This document shows, piece by piece, positions 34,705 through 48,200 of a stretch of DNA of 64,000 nt. The DNA comes from Rhynchosporium graminicola. Its lineage: Eukaryota > Ascomycota > Leotiomycetes > Helotiales > Ploettnerulaceae. The stretch lies in NCBI GenBank assembly GCA_900074885.1, contig FJUW01000057.1:46939-110938 (forward strand). The letters are read 5' to 3'. A program made the position numbers and the translations under genes. Below the pieces are notes generated by a model. The model was given only the letters and a program-made list of their open reading frames with translations, was not told the DNA's origin and searched no databases. Numbering within the stretch: position 1 is the first letter of the stretch; every line of letters begins with the position of its first letter.

Positions 34705-35249
34705 CAGATAATAAAAACTTAGGCTCAGCGTGTCTATAGGAAGTAATAGGAACGCTAAGGAAACGGTTCTCCCTGAGCAGTAGCGATAGCGGAGGGTTCG
34801 TTGCCTATAGAACACTCTCTAGGGGAGAGTTTTAGATATTCTTATAGCTATAAGTCTCCCTAGAAGTGCGTTTCCGAGCGTTTAGTAGTAGTCGTTTAAT
34901 AATAGATATAGAGTTAGTAACTGCTTGAATATTAACAGGAGAGATAGTTACGTTTCGCTATACCTCGTACGCTTCTTAGAACTGATTAAGGCGTCTGTTT
35001 CGTTCGTTAGCGTCGTATTAATAGCGCTAGTAGATACGGTGTTTACGTAAGTCCTTGATTTCGATCGGAGAGCTATAAATATTACTAGGAGGAGTATATA
35101 GTAGCTAAATAATCTATCGTTTAGAGGCATCTAAGAGTACTTGATATTCCGAAAGCTAAGTCCTTCCGAGTATAATACTATAGTTTCCGAGAGTAGTAAT
35201 AAGAAAGGGGGTAAATACCTGGACGCGGCGATCTACTATTAAGTTAAGT
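34705..35249 (-). pseudogene. Element B interior, middle piece (between inserts C and D)
   Basis: 545 bp that belong between the pol part ending at 27903 and the gag side beginning at 41515, probably the gag/protease junction or protease. The 60-codon open frame at 34948-35130 minus lies here but has no recognised domain. Bounded by the ttctt and taagt duplicates. Confidence 0.65.
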
Positions 35250-35454
35250 TGTTGGTATCACTCTGTCGTAGTACGTACAATCAAGTAGTCTGCGTGAGCC
35301 AAAGTATAGTGATAATAGTAGTAGTATTATCTGTTATATCGTGGCTGTCTTTCCTAGGTAGTCGAGACTCCGTAAGGGAGATATATCTGGCCGGCTAAAC
35401 CCCGGTGCAGATACTCGACTAATACGTGACTATGGACAAAAATATGGACTAAAA
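35250..35454 (-). repeat. 3' LTR of element D
   Basis: 205 bp, TGTTGGTATCACTCTGTCGT start intact; the far end reads ggactaaaa where the partner has ggactaaca. Confidence 0.88.
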
Positions 35455-35699
35455 CTAGGAGTACTTTAAAGTAGCTCTAAACTATCTACTTCTCCGTATG
35501 AAAGTAACGCTTTTTGCCTTCTAGTAAGAGTAGTACTGTAGTATTACTCGTGTAGACGTATTATATAGTATATAGGTTTCTACGTGATCAGGTCTAAAGA
35601 TTAGATAACTGAACTAAACGCCTTATAGGCTCTCTTCCGGCTTTAAGTTATCTAAATTCCCTCTATCTACTTATTCTATAGGCTTAATAACTAATTGAT

Positions 35700-37560
35700 T
35701 CGTATATAATAGCTCCTTTAAAGCTCCGTTGCAATTTGTCTTAGTTATCGTATCCGCAGGGTTATCTGGCCCTACTACCTAAATCACCTCCGATATCTCT
35801 TTTCTTTCGTACGCTTAACGTAGATATATAAAGTTAATTATTAATCTCTTCTTTCTTATAGTATTAAGTCATACTACGCAGTCGTATAAAGACTTAGAAT
35901 CGGTAACTATAAGTAAAGGTAGTATTATAATCTCTATGATCTATTCGATAGTAGTCTTAATAGTACCGGCTATATTAAAACCTTCTGATATAGCGTATAG
36001 TTCAGAGGCTAGTATAGATCTAGTAACTCTCTTATAGTAGACCGAAGACTAGTAAATAACGTTTACCTTATTATACTTATCTATAAGTACGTAGACGTAG
36101 CTAATTTAAGAGTAGAAGTCTTTTAAATTAGTAAATAAACCGTCGGTAAATACAATAAGTTTCAGAGACTTCTTATCTAATTTAACGTATCGGAGACTTT
36201 TACTATAGTTAAGCTTTTACTATAAGATTCTCTTATTTAAGAGCTTAAAGTCTTTCTCTATCGGATTTATAGTTTATACGGCAAAAGAGACGTTAAATAA
36301 TACTTCCGGCTGAGAAATAGTTACTAGGTATAAACCTCTAGCTCTCTAGGCGGTAAATTACTCGATTTAGGTAAGACCTTATTATATTTCTCCACGGGAG
36401 TTAGTAAGATTAACTAGTTCTTTCTTAATTAGTCTTAGCGTCTTATCGTACGATTATTGAGATAATCGAATAGAGCTATTAGTTTCTAAGGTAATATAAC
36501 CTCTATTAAAGTCAATTAGGTATGAAATAGTTAATTGCTCTCTCTCGTTCGACTTAAATCCAGCCTTATGTAGCTCTCTTTCTTCTGCGTCTATAAAGGT
36601 CTTATTACTAACGAAGAAGGTATTATTAATCTGAAGACTAAGAGCTCCTGTACTAGCTTTATTACCTGAAACAGATAGTAGGCACGTATCGAACGTCGAT
36701 AGTACTATATGGAGTTTCTTAACCTTATGTCTATAGTATGTACCGAACCAATAGTTCGCTGACTCTAGTATACTGTATATAGGCCTAACGCACCGCAAAA
36801 ACTAATATAGCTAAGTCAAAATCTCCTTTAGAGAGCGCACGAAGAAGTCACGTATTAGGTATAACGTAGACTGAGTATAAGCTTATATAATATCATAGCT
36901 ATATACCTTAAACTCAGGGTATATAACTGCGTATACTAGTAGTAGTCGTTAGCTAACTTGTTGAATAATCGGTAATATAATAAGTACTTAGTTCTTTCCA
37001 GAGTCGTTATATACTTATATAACTAGTCTAGACTTCTCATAGGCTTTCTGTATACCTTCAAATTTAGTCTAGTCGATGAATTTAGCGTTAAAAACCCTAG
37101 CTCCGGCTAGTAATTCGTCTTTATAGACTAATTTAAAGATCCCTATAGCGATTAGACTATTAATCTCCTTACGTCTTAACGTAGCGTATTAAGGTTCTAC
37201 TACTAGGAAACTAATAAATAATTTATTTATATAATTTAAGAAAACTTTAATGTTATTACCTCTAAATCGAATTAGCTTTCGTCGATCTCGATGAGGTTGC
37301 TTCTTTAGTACTAGTATAGGTCGATTTGACTTAGTAGTACTAAGTGACGGTACTCCTGGGAGTAAGATAGGGGGTAGTAAGAGTATAATTTTAGGTATAA
37401 TACTCTCTGGTTTATTAGAATCGATATCTTCTTTGTACTATAGTTTAATCGACATAAAGCGAAAGGTTATTGGTCCGCTATCGATTTCTACTATATAGTT
37501 CTCTCTATCTATAGAAATAAGTAGCTAAAGTCTATCCCAAAAGCTTTTTTCTTTCTAAAC
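35700..37560 (-). pseudogene. Element D reverse transcriptase and RNase H
   Basis: The best preserved part is the 114-codon open frame at 36454-36798. It includes the copia-type RT active-site segment, which in fungal elements usually reads Leu-Gln-Thr-Asp-Asp-Thr; here it is Leu-Gln-Ile-Asn-Asn-Thr (36622-36627). Downstream come DAEERELHKAGFKS and GYITLETNSSIRLSQ, a region that follows the active site in this group. Upstream RT (about 36900-37560) and downstream RNase H (about 35700-36300) are assigned by position, with many stops. Confidence 0.75.
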
Positions 37561-37899
37561 TAGTATTAGAGAGTTCAATAGAAGGTCTCTTACTACTATA
37601 GAACTAGGTCCATTTCGAGTATTTAGGGTATTATTAACTTACTAACGACTCTATAGTTTGCGAATCTCTTCTATAGCCTTATGAAGTATAGTAGCTCGTT
37701 AGGAGACTAATAGTGAAGGTATGTCTATCTCTACTATTCTAGGATATACTCTAAATACTAGTAAAACAGGTATAATTCCACTAGGTCCAGAAATATAGTT
37801 AATTACGTGGAATACTATCTATAGTGCTATATCTTGACTAAGGTGCGGTAATTCCTTACGAATTATCGTATAAGCTCTCTTCAGAGGGCCGTAGTATCT

Positions 37900-40260
37900 C
37901 TCTACCTTACTAATAGAGTGGTAAGCCTCTATAGGTATAACTTTGACTATAGAACTCTCTATCTTAGTACTCTATACGAATTCTTTTAATTTAAATTACG
38001 TACCTGCGTCTATAACGATAAAATCCGGTGGTCTAAGGTAGGTATCTATCTATACCTACTTAAATCGGTTCTATACGTATTCTATAGATATATTAGTAAG
38101 AAAACCTCTGTTCTGAAAAGTAGTACTTTAATCGATTATATATAAGACTTATCGACTATCTAGTTATATAATATTGATTACGACTTCGTAATTAAAGTAT
38201 ATATTATCGGTATCATAGAGCTTAAACTTAAATCTGCTTAGTAATCTTCCGTATAGCTAGTAGTACTTATAGAGCTTAGTAAGCTCCTTTAGTACCCCTG
38301 AGTTATACTCGTGACCGGCCTATTGTAGTAAATCTTCTAGCTTTCTTACTAAGGGGTGTCCGAATCGGTAGTAAAATCGACGTAAATCCGTCTCTATGAG
38401 TACTTTTATATTCGACTAGAAACACTCCGTAATATACGTCTTAAGTAACTCCTTCTAGAGTAAGAAGAGGTAGCTAAATCTGCGTATAACTAGTATATCT
38501 TCCTATAGTATAACGAGTATATTACGAAGATTATCTAATATAACTCTGAGCTTATCTATATCGTCTAAATAGAGTAGAAACGGGGTATCTATAGCTATAA
38601 CCTTAAATTAGATCTTTCTAATTGGAGAAGGTATAATTACTATATTAATAGAAGTAGCTTTGCTAATACCGAATTTGACGTTTATTCCACGGGAAGGCAA
38701 GAGTTCAGCCTTATATAGAGCCTTATAAGCTTCGTATTAACCTTTACCTACTATAGATACCTTTACTGCTCTAGTATCGATTATAATTCTATGAAAAACT
38801 AACGAATTATATCGGGAGCTACTTACTATCGTCTCTGCGGTTAAGTTCTCTTCTGTAGCTTCTTCGGCAGTATCTAAGAGGTGTTTAAAAGCCGTATTTA
38901 CTAGGGTTTCTATTATTAGCTATGCGGCTACTACTAAGACAGGTCCTATGGAAGTTATAAATAGAGCTTCCGGCTAAGCGTCGGAATCGTAGTCTGTATT
39001 GCTCCCGGCTTCATATAAGGTAAAAGTAGTAGCTATATACTCGTTTTCTATACCTTTATACTCTACGACGTATTATCTATATGCCTTCTTAAAGACTCTT
39101 CTAAAGTTACCTTTAAACTTAGAAGAGTTCTTCGCCTTGAACTTCTCCTTAGCCTTCTCTCTTTCTTCTACTATATAGTCGAAGGACATGTGATCCGTAG
39201 TATTATATACCTAGCACTTCTTAGCGTTACCTTCCTTATCTAGCGTATTTATCTTCTTCTCTCTTTATATTCTGAATCGCCCTTTACTATCTCCCTTCTC
39301 TCCGTATACTTATCCTTTCGTAATCGCTTCGGAATTTTCGATTAGTATAGAAGGTAGTACTAGTTATAGGGTATATATGCTCGTAGTTAACGATAAAGGT
39401 TCTGATAGAAGTAATCGTCTTTTCAGTAGAAGTTATAAGTTAAGCTAGAGTAATTTAGCAGGCTTCCGAGCTTTAGCAGGTAGTAATAACCTTATTTATA
39501 ATAAACTTCTTATAGCGTAATTCAAAGGGTATACTATAATATAGCTCTCTAATCTGCATAGAGAGTATATTAAAGTACTCTAAAGTCGTCTTTCTAGGGT
39601 TCTTTTCCTTAATCGATTTAAGAGTAAGAAGATTCTATATAATCAGGGAAGATCTACTAAACTCCTCGCTCTTAAACTGATCTATTATATTCTTCAGTAT
39701 AGTATCGAATTTAATAATCAGAGAGGTTCTAGGGATACTATTCAGACTATAATAGTAGTATTAGAGAGCAGCGCCTTTTAGTATTAATAGAAACGCCTTA
39801 CTATACTCCTCCGGTGGAATCTCGGCTCTTAAGCAGGCGTTATAGAATATTCTGACCTTACTACTGAAGCTATCTCCGTCTCCCTTGAATTTCATCTCTT
39901 CTGGAAATATACAGGAGAAGCTAGCGATCTCCTTTCTATACGACTTCTCCTTCTCCTTCTGTACTATATTATAGTACTCTCCCTCTCCTCCTCTAGCTCC
40001 TTAGTAGCTATCTCCTCCTCCTCCTCCTCCTCCTTAGGAGCCTTCTCCTCCTTAGTAGCTTCCTCCTCCTCTAGCTCCTCCTCCTCTACTCCCCGTATTC
40101 TTCGGTATACGCTTTCTATAGTATCGCTGCTCTTCTCTATTCTAGTCAGAGGAGGTCTCTTTATATTACTATACTTCTTCGGTAGAATTTCGGTCTTATT
40201 ATAGAGGTTCGTAGTATTCTTTATTAAAGTCGAATTCACTAATAGGAAGTAAGCCGAGTA
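37900..40260 (-). pseudogene. Element D gag and integrase region
   Basis: At 39964-40239 a 91-codon open frame contains a long Glu/Lys-rich run encoded by cct/ctc repeats on the plus strand, a low-complexity acidic linker rather than a domain. A CCHC-type zinc-knuckle region is visible near 39180-39230. Integrase should lie at about 37900-39000 by copia order, but catalytic residues could not be picked out with certainty. Confidence 0.55.
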
Positions 40261-41004
40261 TAGTATAGCGTCTTTAACATAGTCTATAGAACTCCTTCTT
40301 TGATCTCTTATACTCTAACTCGTCTTATTAAGTAGCTATATCGTTTATTATCTCCTTCTCTCTCTTATCTCGCTATTACTACGCAGATATCTGCTTCTCT
40401 AGTACTAGTAGGTTTAATACTATATACTATAGCCGTGTAGAGAGTATCTTCTCTCCTACTATACCCTCTAGTTCCTTTAAGGTCTAACTACTACGTATAG
40501 TATCCTATGGAGTATATAGAAGCTTATATAGCTCCTGCGCAGGTTCGTCGCCTTCTTCGATAAATATACCTTTAGTACGTAGGGTGAATATAAGGTTATT
40601 ATTTAACGATTTCTTAATAGATTTAAAAGAGTCTACTATCTAACTTTCGTATATCTCCTTAAATAAGGAGTATAAGGGTCTATCTACGTAATCGGAGCTC
40701 TTGATTTATCTGATAAGACCTTCTTCCTGTTTCTGTATAGTCTCCGGTTCTAGTGGGTCCTTACCGGCAGGTATATCGAAAGCACTAACCTCGGGGGTAT
40801 TATTATCTCTTATTATATTGAAGGTCTGATTTATATAAGTATTTTAGTATTATTCCGAGGTTGTTTAGAATAGTAGTTATAGAGTTATTCTTAAGTGTTA
40901 TATAGTAGTAGGAAGCGCTAGCGTAGCGCGTTCAAGTTTTGACTTCGAGTTTTCGGCGCAACTTAAAAGCGCGTTCTTTGAAGTCGGGTTGCGGTGGTAA
41001 TCGA

Positions 41005-41063
41005 AGTACGTAGAAGGTAAGTACGTAGGTAAGTACGTAGAAGGTAAGTACGTAGAAGGTAAT
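41005..41063. repeat. Short tandem repeat, ~15-bp unit
   Basis: About four units of gtacgtagaaggtaa, slightly irregular in the second, in the leader of element D. Confidence 0.8.
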
Positions 41064-41304
41064 AGTAGTATAATATACTAGAATTCGAATCCTTTAACTA
41101 TATCGCAGGTAGAATCCAGGTAAATTATCTTAGTAATTCAAGTTAAATAGTATAAAGGAGACCGTGTCTTCTCTAGTACTTGAGCTGTTGCCGTAGTAGA
41201 TATCTCTACTCTTTAAGGTTACTAGCGCGCTCTTTTCAGTAGTCGAAATTCTTAGAATTTAACTGCTTTTAAAGAGTGAAATGATCTATACGTCTATTGA
41301 TTAA

Positions 41305-41509
41305 TATTAGTATCACTCTGTTATAGTACGTATAATCAAGTAGTCTGCGTGAGCTAAAGTACAGTGATAATAGTAGTAGTATTATCTGTTATATCGTGGC
41401 TGTCTTTCCTAGGTAGTCGAGACTCCGTAAGGGAGATATATCTGGCCGGCTAAACCCCGGTGCAGATACTCGACTAACACGTGACTATGGACCAACATAT
41501 GGACTAACA
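41305..41509 (-). repeat. 5' LTR of element D
   Basis: 205 bp; start worn to tattagtatcactctg, end GGACCAACATATGGACTAACA-type intact, then the taagt duplicate. Confidence 0.88.
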
Positions 41510-41514
41510 TAAGT

Positions 41515-43404
41515 ATTATATAGTAGCTAATTATACTACTATTAACGCTATTAAAACCTTTAATAAGGATTACGTTTAGTAGAGAGTAAATTGAAAGTTT
41601 TAGAAAGAAAGAAAGAGATTTAAGAAAAGAACGATTAATAAAACAGTATCTATTAGCTCTAGAATTAAGAAGTACGGGTAGCTTATACGAAAGTCTATTC
41701 TTAGTAAGAATAGTACGCGTAGTAAATAATTAACTACTAAGAAGCTTCGTAAGGTTAAGATATCGTATATCTCGTATACTACCTAAGAAGAAGTCTTTCC
41801 CTAGGTATATTCTTTTACTAGCAGAGGTTTAATATACTCCTAAGCGTCGTTATACGTATCTTCGTTATTATTATCTTCTGACTCGCTATTAATATCGTTA
41901 TTAGTATTATTCGCGTTAATACGATATAGAGTATTAAGTCGAGCTAACGATAAGCGTAAGTATAAGGTAGGCATGAAGTGATAAGGAGTATTCGCTAGCG
42001 ATAGAGCTTGCGGAGTGTCGCTTCGTACTTACTATAGTATATAACTCGTAGAGGTTTAATTACTAGTCGTACTAGTATTCTCGGGAGTAAGAAGGCCTAG
42101 TTACGAATAAGAAGAAGAGTTAGTAATACGGCGCTAGAAGAAGGTATTAATAGGGCGTTCCCGAGTCGCGCTAGCCTTAGCTGAAGACTCGGAATAGTAA
42201 GTCTTTTCGATGAATTAACCTTGATCTTCAGCTTATATAGCTTTAACGTATTCTTCTAGTATTCTTAACGTTCTATACTATTAGAAGAGCTGTTTCCGAA
42301 GCCGTAAGGCTAGCTTCTCCTATAAGTCTATTTTCAGAGTCGATTGATTATTTATACTAGCTTTACGAGCTAGCGTATAAAACTCGTAGTAGAATATCCA
42401 GAAGGTCTACTTATAATCTATCCTTAGCGCTAAGTAGCTAGCTCTTGCAGTTTATTAGTCGTATAGATTCGATAAGAAAGAGATAAGTTAAGTAATTATA
42501 TTAAGTGAATCGATTATATTACTTTCCTTATTATATTCTAGTTCTAAGAATAAGAGTTCTAGGTAAGTTCTAGCTATTCCTTATGTTTAATTAAGTAACT
42601 AATCTTTATAGTGATCTTTATTAAGGAAGTAGCTAGAGTAGCGCCGGAGGGCGTTACGTATCTATACTTCCCAGAGTTTTAGAGAGTAGTCGATTCTATC
42701 AGAGAGCTTATTTAGAAAGTTCGGAATCTTCTTAATACGTATAGCGTATAATATTAATAATATTCCTCCGGTAGATTATTCTCGACAGCGATTATCAGGC
42801 GTAGGAGTAGTATTATCTTCTTTAATTAAGTATAGTAGTATTATACGCGATTGAACGTTATTAAACGATATAGACTTAATAGAACACTAGGTAGTTAACT
42901 AGCGTAGTTCCCGGAACTCGTCCTATAACTAACGTAGTTCTGCAGATAGGTCTGCATTTGATTATCTCTCCTCCGCGAGTCTTCTCTCTGCCTCTTGCAG
43001 CTAGTAAGCGCGGTCTTCCTATGAGTTACTTATAGTTACTATTACTATAGGAGTATTATCAGGAAGGTTTAGTAACTTAGTGAGTTCGTTAATTATAATA
43101 GGAGTTAGAGAGCTTAACTCGGATAAGGCGTCGTCGCGAGCACTCTCTACTATAGAGAGAGGTGGATTACGGTAAGTATTACGAGTCGCCGAAGAATAAG
43201 TAGAAGTAGAGGGAGTTAGAGAGCTAGTTATCGATTTATCGGACTTAGGTTACTTCTATTTAAGTGCTATTCTTCAAGTTTATACTTAGTATAAGCCTTC
43301 TCTATATAGCGTAGTCTCCTGCGTTTAGTAGCTCTAGGCATAGAGGTATAATATAAGTAGATATTTATTATCTTCCTAGACGTAAGTAAAAGAGTTATAG
43401 ATAA
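41515..43404 (-). pseudogene. Element B gag side and leader
   Basis: 1.9 kb minus-strand interior next to the 5' LTR of element B. By position this is gag and leader. Reading frames are heavily broken and I could not identify a zinc knuckle. An acidic/Ser-rich patch near 43140-43220 is the only compositional feature. Confidence 0.55.
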
Positions 43405-43576
43405 TATGACGCTTACTCTAGAAAGGTCTCACGTATTACCTAATAAGTAAGACCTTATATTATATAGAACATGAAGTAGTAAGAATTAACTTAGAATCTA
43501 TAACTAAGGAGTGAAGAAGTAGAGAGAGAAGGGAAGTATATATATGAAAAGGGGCCCCTAAACTCTACTCGTGTAA
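43405..43576 (-). repeat. 5' LTR of element B, left part (split by element E)
   Basis: 172 bp matching the first 172 bases of 23980-24214, ending in tgtaa, the target site of element E; the remaining 63 bp are at 50424-50486. Confidence 0.9.
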
Positions 43577-43758
43577 TATAATGATCACTTGGTACGCTGA
43601 GGTAAATAGGCATAATAGAATAGTAGAACAGTCGCTGGAGGTTCGCTGGTAATAATCTGGTTAATATAGAAACTAATTACTAAGGAGAGAAAGTTCTTCC
43701 TTCCTCTCTAATTCTGAAATACAGGAGTAAGAGGCACTAGGCGTATAGACTTATTATA
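43577..43758 (-). repeat. 3' LTR of element E
   Basis: 182 bp, tataatgatcacttggtacg to gacttattata. Fewer RIP changes than its partner in the first half. Confidence 0.9.
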
Positions 43759-44039
43759 ATATCTCCCCTCTTAAACACTTCTATCCTAGAAGTAAAAGCG
43801 TTAAAATACCCTAGCTAGCGATACTTCAGCGAGGCGCCGGCGAGGTATTCCTTTCAGGATTCACCTTTATTCTGATTCTTCTTTATTATTAGTAAGGCTA
43901 GAATACAGGGCATAGCGCTAGGCAACTCCTCTATATAACTCTTAACTTTCTCTCTTCTCTCCCTTCTTAAATAACTAATAATAATAATAATAACTATACG
44001 TAAGTTATGAATATAAGGTATTAGGTAGTACTAACTTGA

Positions 44040-45060
44040 CCTTTTAGCTCCTAAGAACCTTCGTAAGCGTGCCGCTAGTAGTTCGCTTAAAGATACCCTT
44101 CTTTCTAGTAATACTTTTACCCCTATTAATAAGGGAAAAACCGTAGTCGCTAGCGGGTTATCGACTAAGCGCTAGCGAGCGGAAGATAATAACGAGAATA
44201 CTAAAGGCGAGCTAAGCTAAGATAGTAGCCCTTCTGCCCGTTATAATAAGACCCTCTATACTAGTCGAAAGAATACGTAGATAAAGTCGAAGGCTCGTAC
44301 TAAGGTGAATAAGGAGATACTACGTCCGGAGACTTACTTGCGATACGCCAGCGAGTATACTTTATTCCCTAAGTTGAAGTGCACTTTAGCTCCTAACTCC
44401 GTTACTAGTAAGTATATAGACTATATTAAGAAGAGTAAATCTTACGAGGATATAAGTATAAATTTCCTCTCTCTAGCGAATACTTAGCTAATAGCCGACG
44501 AGGTTCTAGCTATCCTAATAGGTATTCTCAGCTAACTATAAGACGTAGCTTTAAAAGTAGTAATAAGCGAGAGTTCCGGAGAAGTATTAAAGATTACCTA
44601 AGTACGCTTTAATATAGAGAAGAAGCGGGCTAATTACACTTCTAAAGTTAGTAATACTATAGCTATTAAATCTCCTTAGAAGCTAGTTATTAATTCTAAT
44701 GCCGAGCTATCCTCTAGTATTATATCGGCGATCGCTAAAGTATCTGGGCATACGCTACGCTCTATAGCTAAAGTTACTACTACTATTAATATCATAAATA
44801 CTACTCTTCTAGAGGAAATTCGTAGTCTCCGCATAGTATAAATCAATCTCTTTAGCGAGTTCCTTACTAATCTTTAGCGAAGGACTTCTGTACTATTTAT
44901 ACTAGATTCTTTCTATAGGTAGCTTTACTAGATACGTAGCTAGAGATTAATAGAGAGGAAGTCCCGGATAAGGATATAGATACTACTAATTAGGAGGTTA
45001 CTAAGTAAACTTTCTTTAGTAATATATCAGAGTTTATCCGGCGAGAGCTAGTTTACTAGC
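44040..45060 (+). pseudogene. Antisense reading frame between pol and 3' LTR of element E
   Basis: Opposite to gag-pol, a frame of roughly 320 codons with few stops. Its longest clean piece is 44305-44487 (60 codons, ATG at 44305). Around it the frame goes on in both directions past TAG codons that look like former Gln. The predicted protein starts Lys/Arg/Ser-rich (GRLTKR-, NEDNENTKGE-like) and becomes helical, with heptad-like Leu/Ile spacing around 44730-44860. No known domain was recognised. It occupies the same place and orientation as the frame at 21907-22766 in element A, and is missing from B and C, where chromodomain and LTR lie close together. Confidence 0.5.
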
Positions 45061-45234
45061 GATCCGTATAGATAATAAAACCTCTTTTTCCCCTTAGACC
45101 TCTACTAGATTTATAATCTCTAATATACCTTTAAAACTATAAAACCCTATAAGAAAAAATAGAAAAGTATATATCCTTTTATAAGTATTATTTCACTTTC
45201 GCCGGCGTTTCGCTAGTCTTTCTATAGCGTTTTA

Positions 45235-48200
45235 ATATTTTAAAGCTTTAATTTCTTTCTAGAGTCCTTAGAGGTTTTCTTTTAGCTCCTAAGAATTATA
45301 AGCAGAAGTAAACTCCTTCTATCTTACTAGGAATTATTCTCTCTCTCTAACTACTCGCCGGTCTAGTAAGGAATCGATCTCCTATGATTCTTCGCTATCG
45401 ATAAGGTCAGGTTAGATAACCTCTAACGACTCGCCGAGCCTTTACTAGTATAGTTCTAATAGTAAGATATAGAAGACGTTATATAGCCGACTATACTTAG
45501 TAGGTAAATCCAATCAATATACTTACTTTCTAATTCTTTTACTAATCTTAAATAGCCTTAGAAATTAGTAGTTTAGCTTCTTACTCGATCGAATAGTTTT
45601 AATATTCTTTACTAAGAGTAGGACTTATTAATCTACTTTAAATTCAACTAGTCGATAGTTCTTATTATACTACTTCGCTTAGGTTTCTTTAGTTCTTCGC
45701 TAGCTATTCTCTAGCTCTTAGCGTTTCTTAACTACTTCTTCTACTCTTTCTTTAGTAGTAGGTATCTCCCCTCTTATAGGATCGTCCTCGATACCCTAGT
45801 AACTATCTAGCGTAATTCTATACCTAGCCTTATTTAGAGTTATTCTAATAGCCTTATAATATATATTTATATACGCGAATTTCGCTATAAGTAATAGGTC
45901 CACCTAATTGTCTTGAAGATAGTATACGAAATACTATAGCTATACTTCTATAGCTTAGTTTTATCGTTCCGTTTACTTATTAGTTTATAGGTAAAACGCC
46001 ATCGAAAGACCTCTTATTATTCGGAGGTAGAAGTATACCTCTTACTAGAACTTAGAAGTAAAAACAGAACCTCTATTAGTAATAATAACCGCAGGTAATC
46101 CGTAGTCCTTAAACTAATAGTCGATAAATAGCCGAGCTAAGCTTAGCGTATTAATTATCTTTAAGTAAGGAATATACTCTATATCTTTAGTATATCTATC
46201 GATAATTACTAGTAAACTATCGGAGATTCTTCTTATAGAGCTCCCTTTATAAGGTAGTAGATCTATAATAAAGTCTATAGTTATAAACTTAAACGGCTTA
46301 CTTAGCTAGCTAAGCGCTTATATCTCGCCGGCTATCTTTATTCTTCTTACCTTTATCTTTTAATAAATATCGTAACTTTTAATATATTCTTTAATATCTA
46401 GCTTCATCTTCTACTAATAGTACTTTCGCTAGATAAGCTTTAGCGTCTTATCTTAACTAAAATAGCTTATAGTTAGATTATTATAGTATATCTTTATGAT
46501 TTTAGTACAGATAGCTTTATCTAGCGGAATATAAGCCTTTCGCTGGTATCTAAGTAGTCCTTTGCTATCAATACTCTAATCTATATCCCCGGTTTTCTAT
46601 AATCTAGCTAACTTCTTAATAGTAAAGGCGTTCCTTTTCTATAGCTTTATAAGCGTTAAGAGAAGTGAGTTCGATTTAGGGTTTACTATTTCGGTTCTTA
46701 TAATTCTCGCTATAAAAAACCGTAGTATAGTATATCCATAGCTATACTAGCTAGCGCCTAGCTCCTCGCTAGCGCCTCTTAAGAGGGTATCTAGACCTCC
46801 AAATAAGTTCTATCAACTATTAAGCTTTATAAGTATATATCGCTAGTTAGGCGTAGAGGTCGTATCTATAGCCTCGATCGATACTCCTTTTAAAGAAGTA
46901 TTATTAGTAAGTTATAGAATCTGAGTTAATTAGTACGATATACTATCGTTCGAACGCCAGTTACTCTCTATTATATCGCTAGCTTTACTAGGTACGTAGA
47001 TTAACCTATCTTTAATTACATTTCGTAGCTTATTTTATAAAGTAAGGAGTATAATATTTTCCTTATCTTTCGCTAGCTTATAATTAGGCCTTCTCGACAG
47101 TCTATTAGCGGGATTATTTTTCCTTTATCTATAACTTAATATAAAGTTATACTTAGATAGCTCTAGAGCCTATCTAGCTTATCGCTAGCTTAATACTATC
47201 GTAGTTATAAAGTAACAGAGGTTACTATAGTCTATTAATACCTTAACTAAGGCTATACTACCTTCAAGGTAATACCTCTAGTATATAAAATACTTAATAA
47301 TTATAAGGAGTTCTTAGTTATATACTTTATAATTCAACTCAGCAGGTTCTAGCTTTTTACTAAAGAACGCAATAGGGTACTAGATAGCCTTTTCCCCTTC
47401 TTTCGCCGGCTACTCTCTAGGCTAGGAGAGAATTCCCGTAATAATAAACCTAGAAGCGTTAGTCTCTAGCTTTCTTAGCTTTAGTAGATCGAAGTGCATA
47501 AGAAAAGGTACTATAGTAAACGTATCTTTTAACGTATTAAAAGCTTCCCTTTCTATAGTACTCTATCTAAAAGTAAGAGTAAGTTACCCTTTCTTCTTAT
47601 TACTTATTAAACTTATTAGAAGTCGGGTAATCGCCGAGAATCTTATGATAAATCGCTAGTAGAAGTTTATAAAACCGATAAAGACTTATATATCTCTAAT
47701 ACTTTCAGGCTCTAGCTATTCCCTAATAGTATCTATCCGGCTTATATCTATTAAAACGCTAGCTAAAGAGATAATATATCCTAGAAACTTTATACTTTTA
47801 GTATTAAAGGAGTATTTTAATAACTTAATAAAGAGGTTTATATATCGAAGTCTCTCGAGTACTTAGTAGACGTATTATTCATATTATAAGGAGTCGGCAG
47901 AATAGATCAAAATATTATTAAGATATATAATATAAGTAATATCGACGAGGCGCGCTAGCGTATCGTTAATAAATACCTAGAAGGTCGCTAGTACGTTTAA
48001 TAGTCTAAATAGTATAACTTAATACTCGTAATACCTATATCGGGTACGAAATATAGTCTTCTATTTATTACTCTAGCGAATTCGGATATAGTAATAAGCG
48101 TTTTATAAGTCTAGTTTAGTAAATACTCTAGTATCCCGGAGCTTATCTAGCGTTTCGCTAATTAATAGTAAAGGGTACTAATCCTTAATTATAATTTTAT

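Larger units (their letters stand above)
35250..41509 (-). mobile_element. Element D: Ty1/Copia, 6260 bp, minus strand, uninterrupted
   Basis: LTRs are 35250-35454 and 41305-41509 (205 bp each), from TGTTGGTATCACTCTG to GGACTAACA. The target-site duplicate taagt is at 35245-35249 and 41510-41514. Minus-strand order is gag, integrase, RT, RNase H, which is the copia order. It is inserted in element B. The LTRs share unusual blocks of perfect identity, for example ctgtctttcctaggtagtcg at 35348 and 41400. Confidence 0.93.

Noticed and set aside
39964..40239. Glu-rich 91-codon open frame as an independent acidic protein
   Set aside because: It is inside the gag region of copia element D and is a low-complexity linker, not a separate gene.
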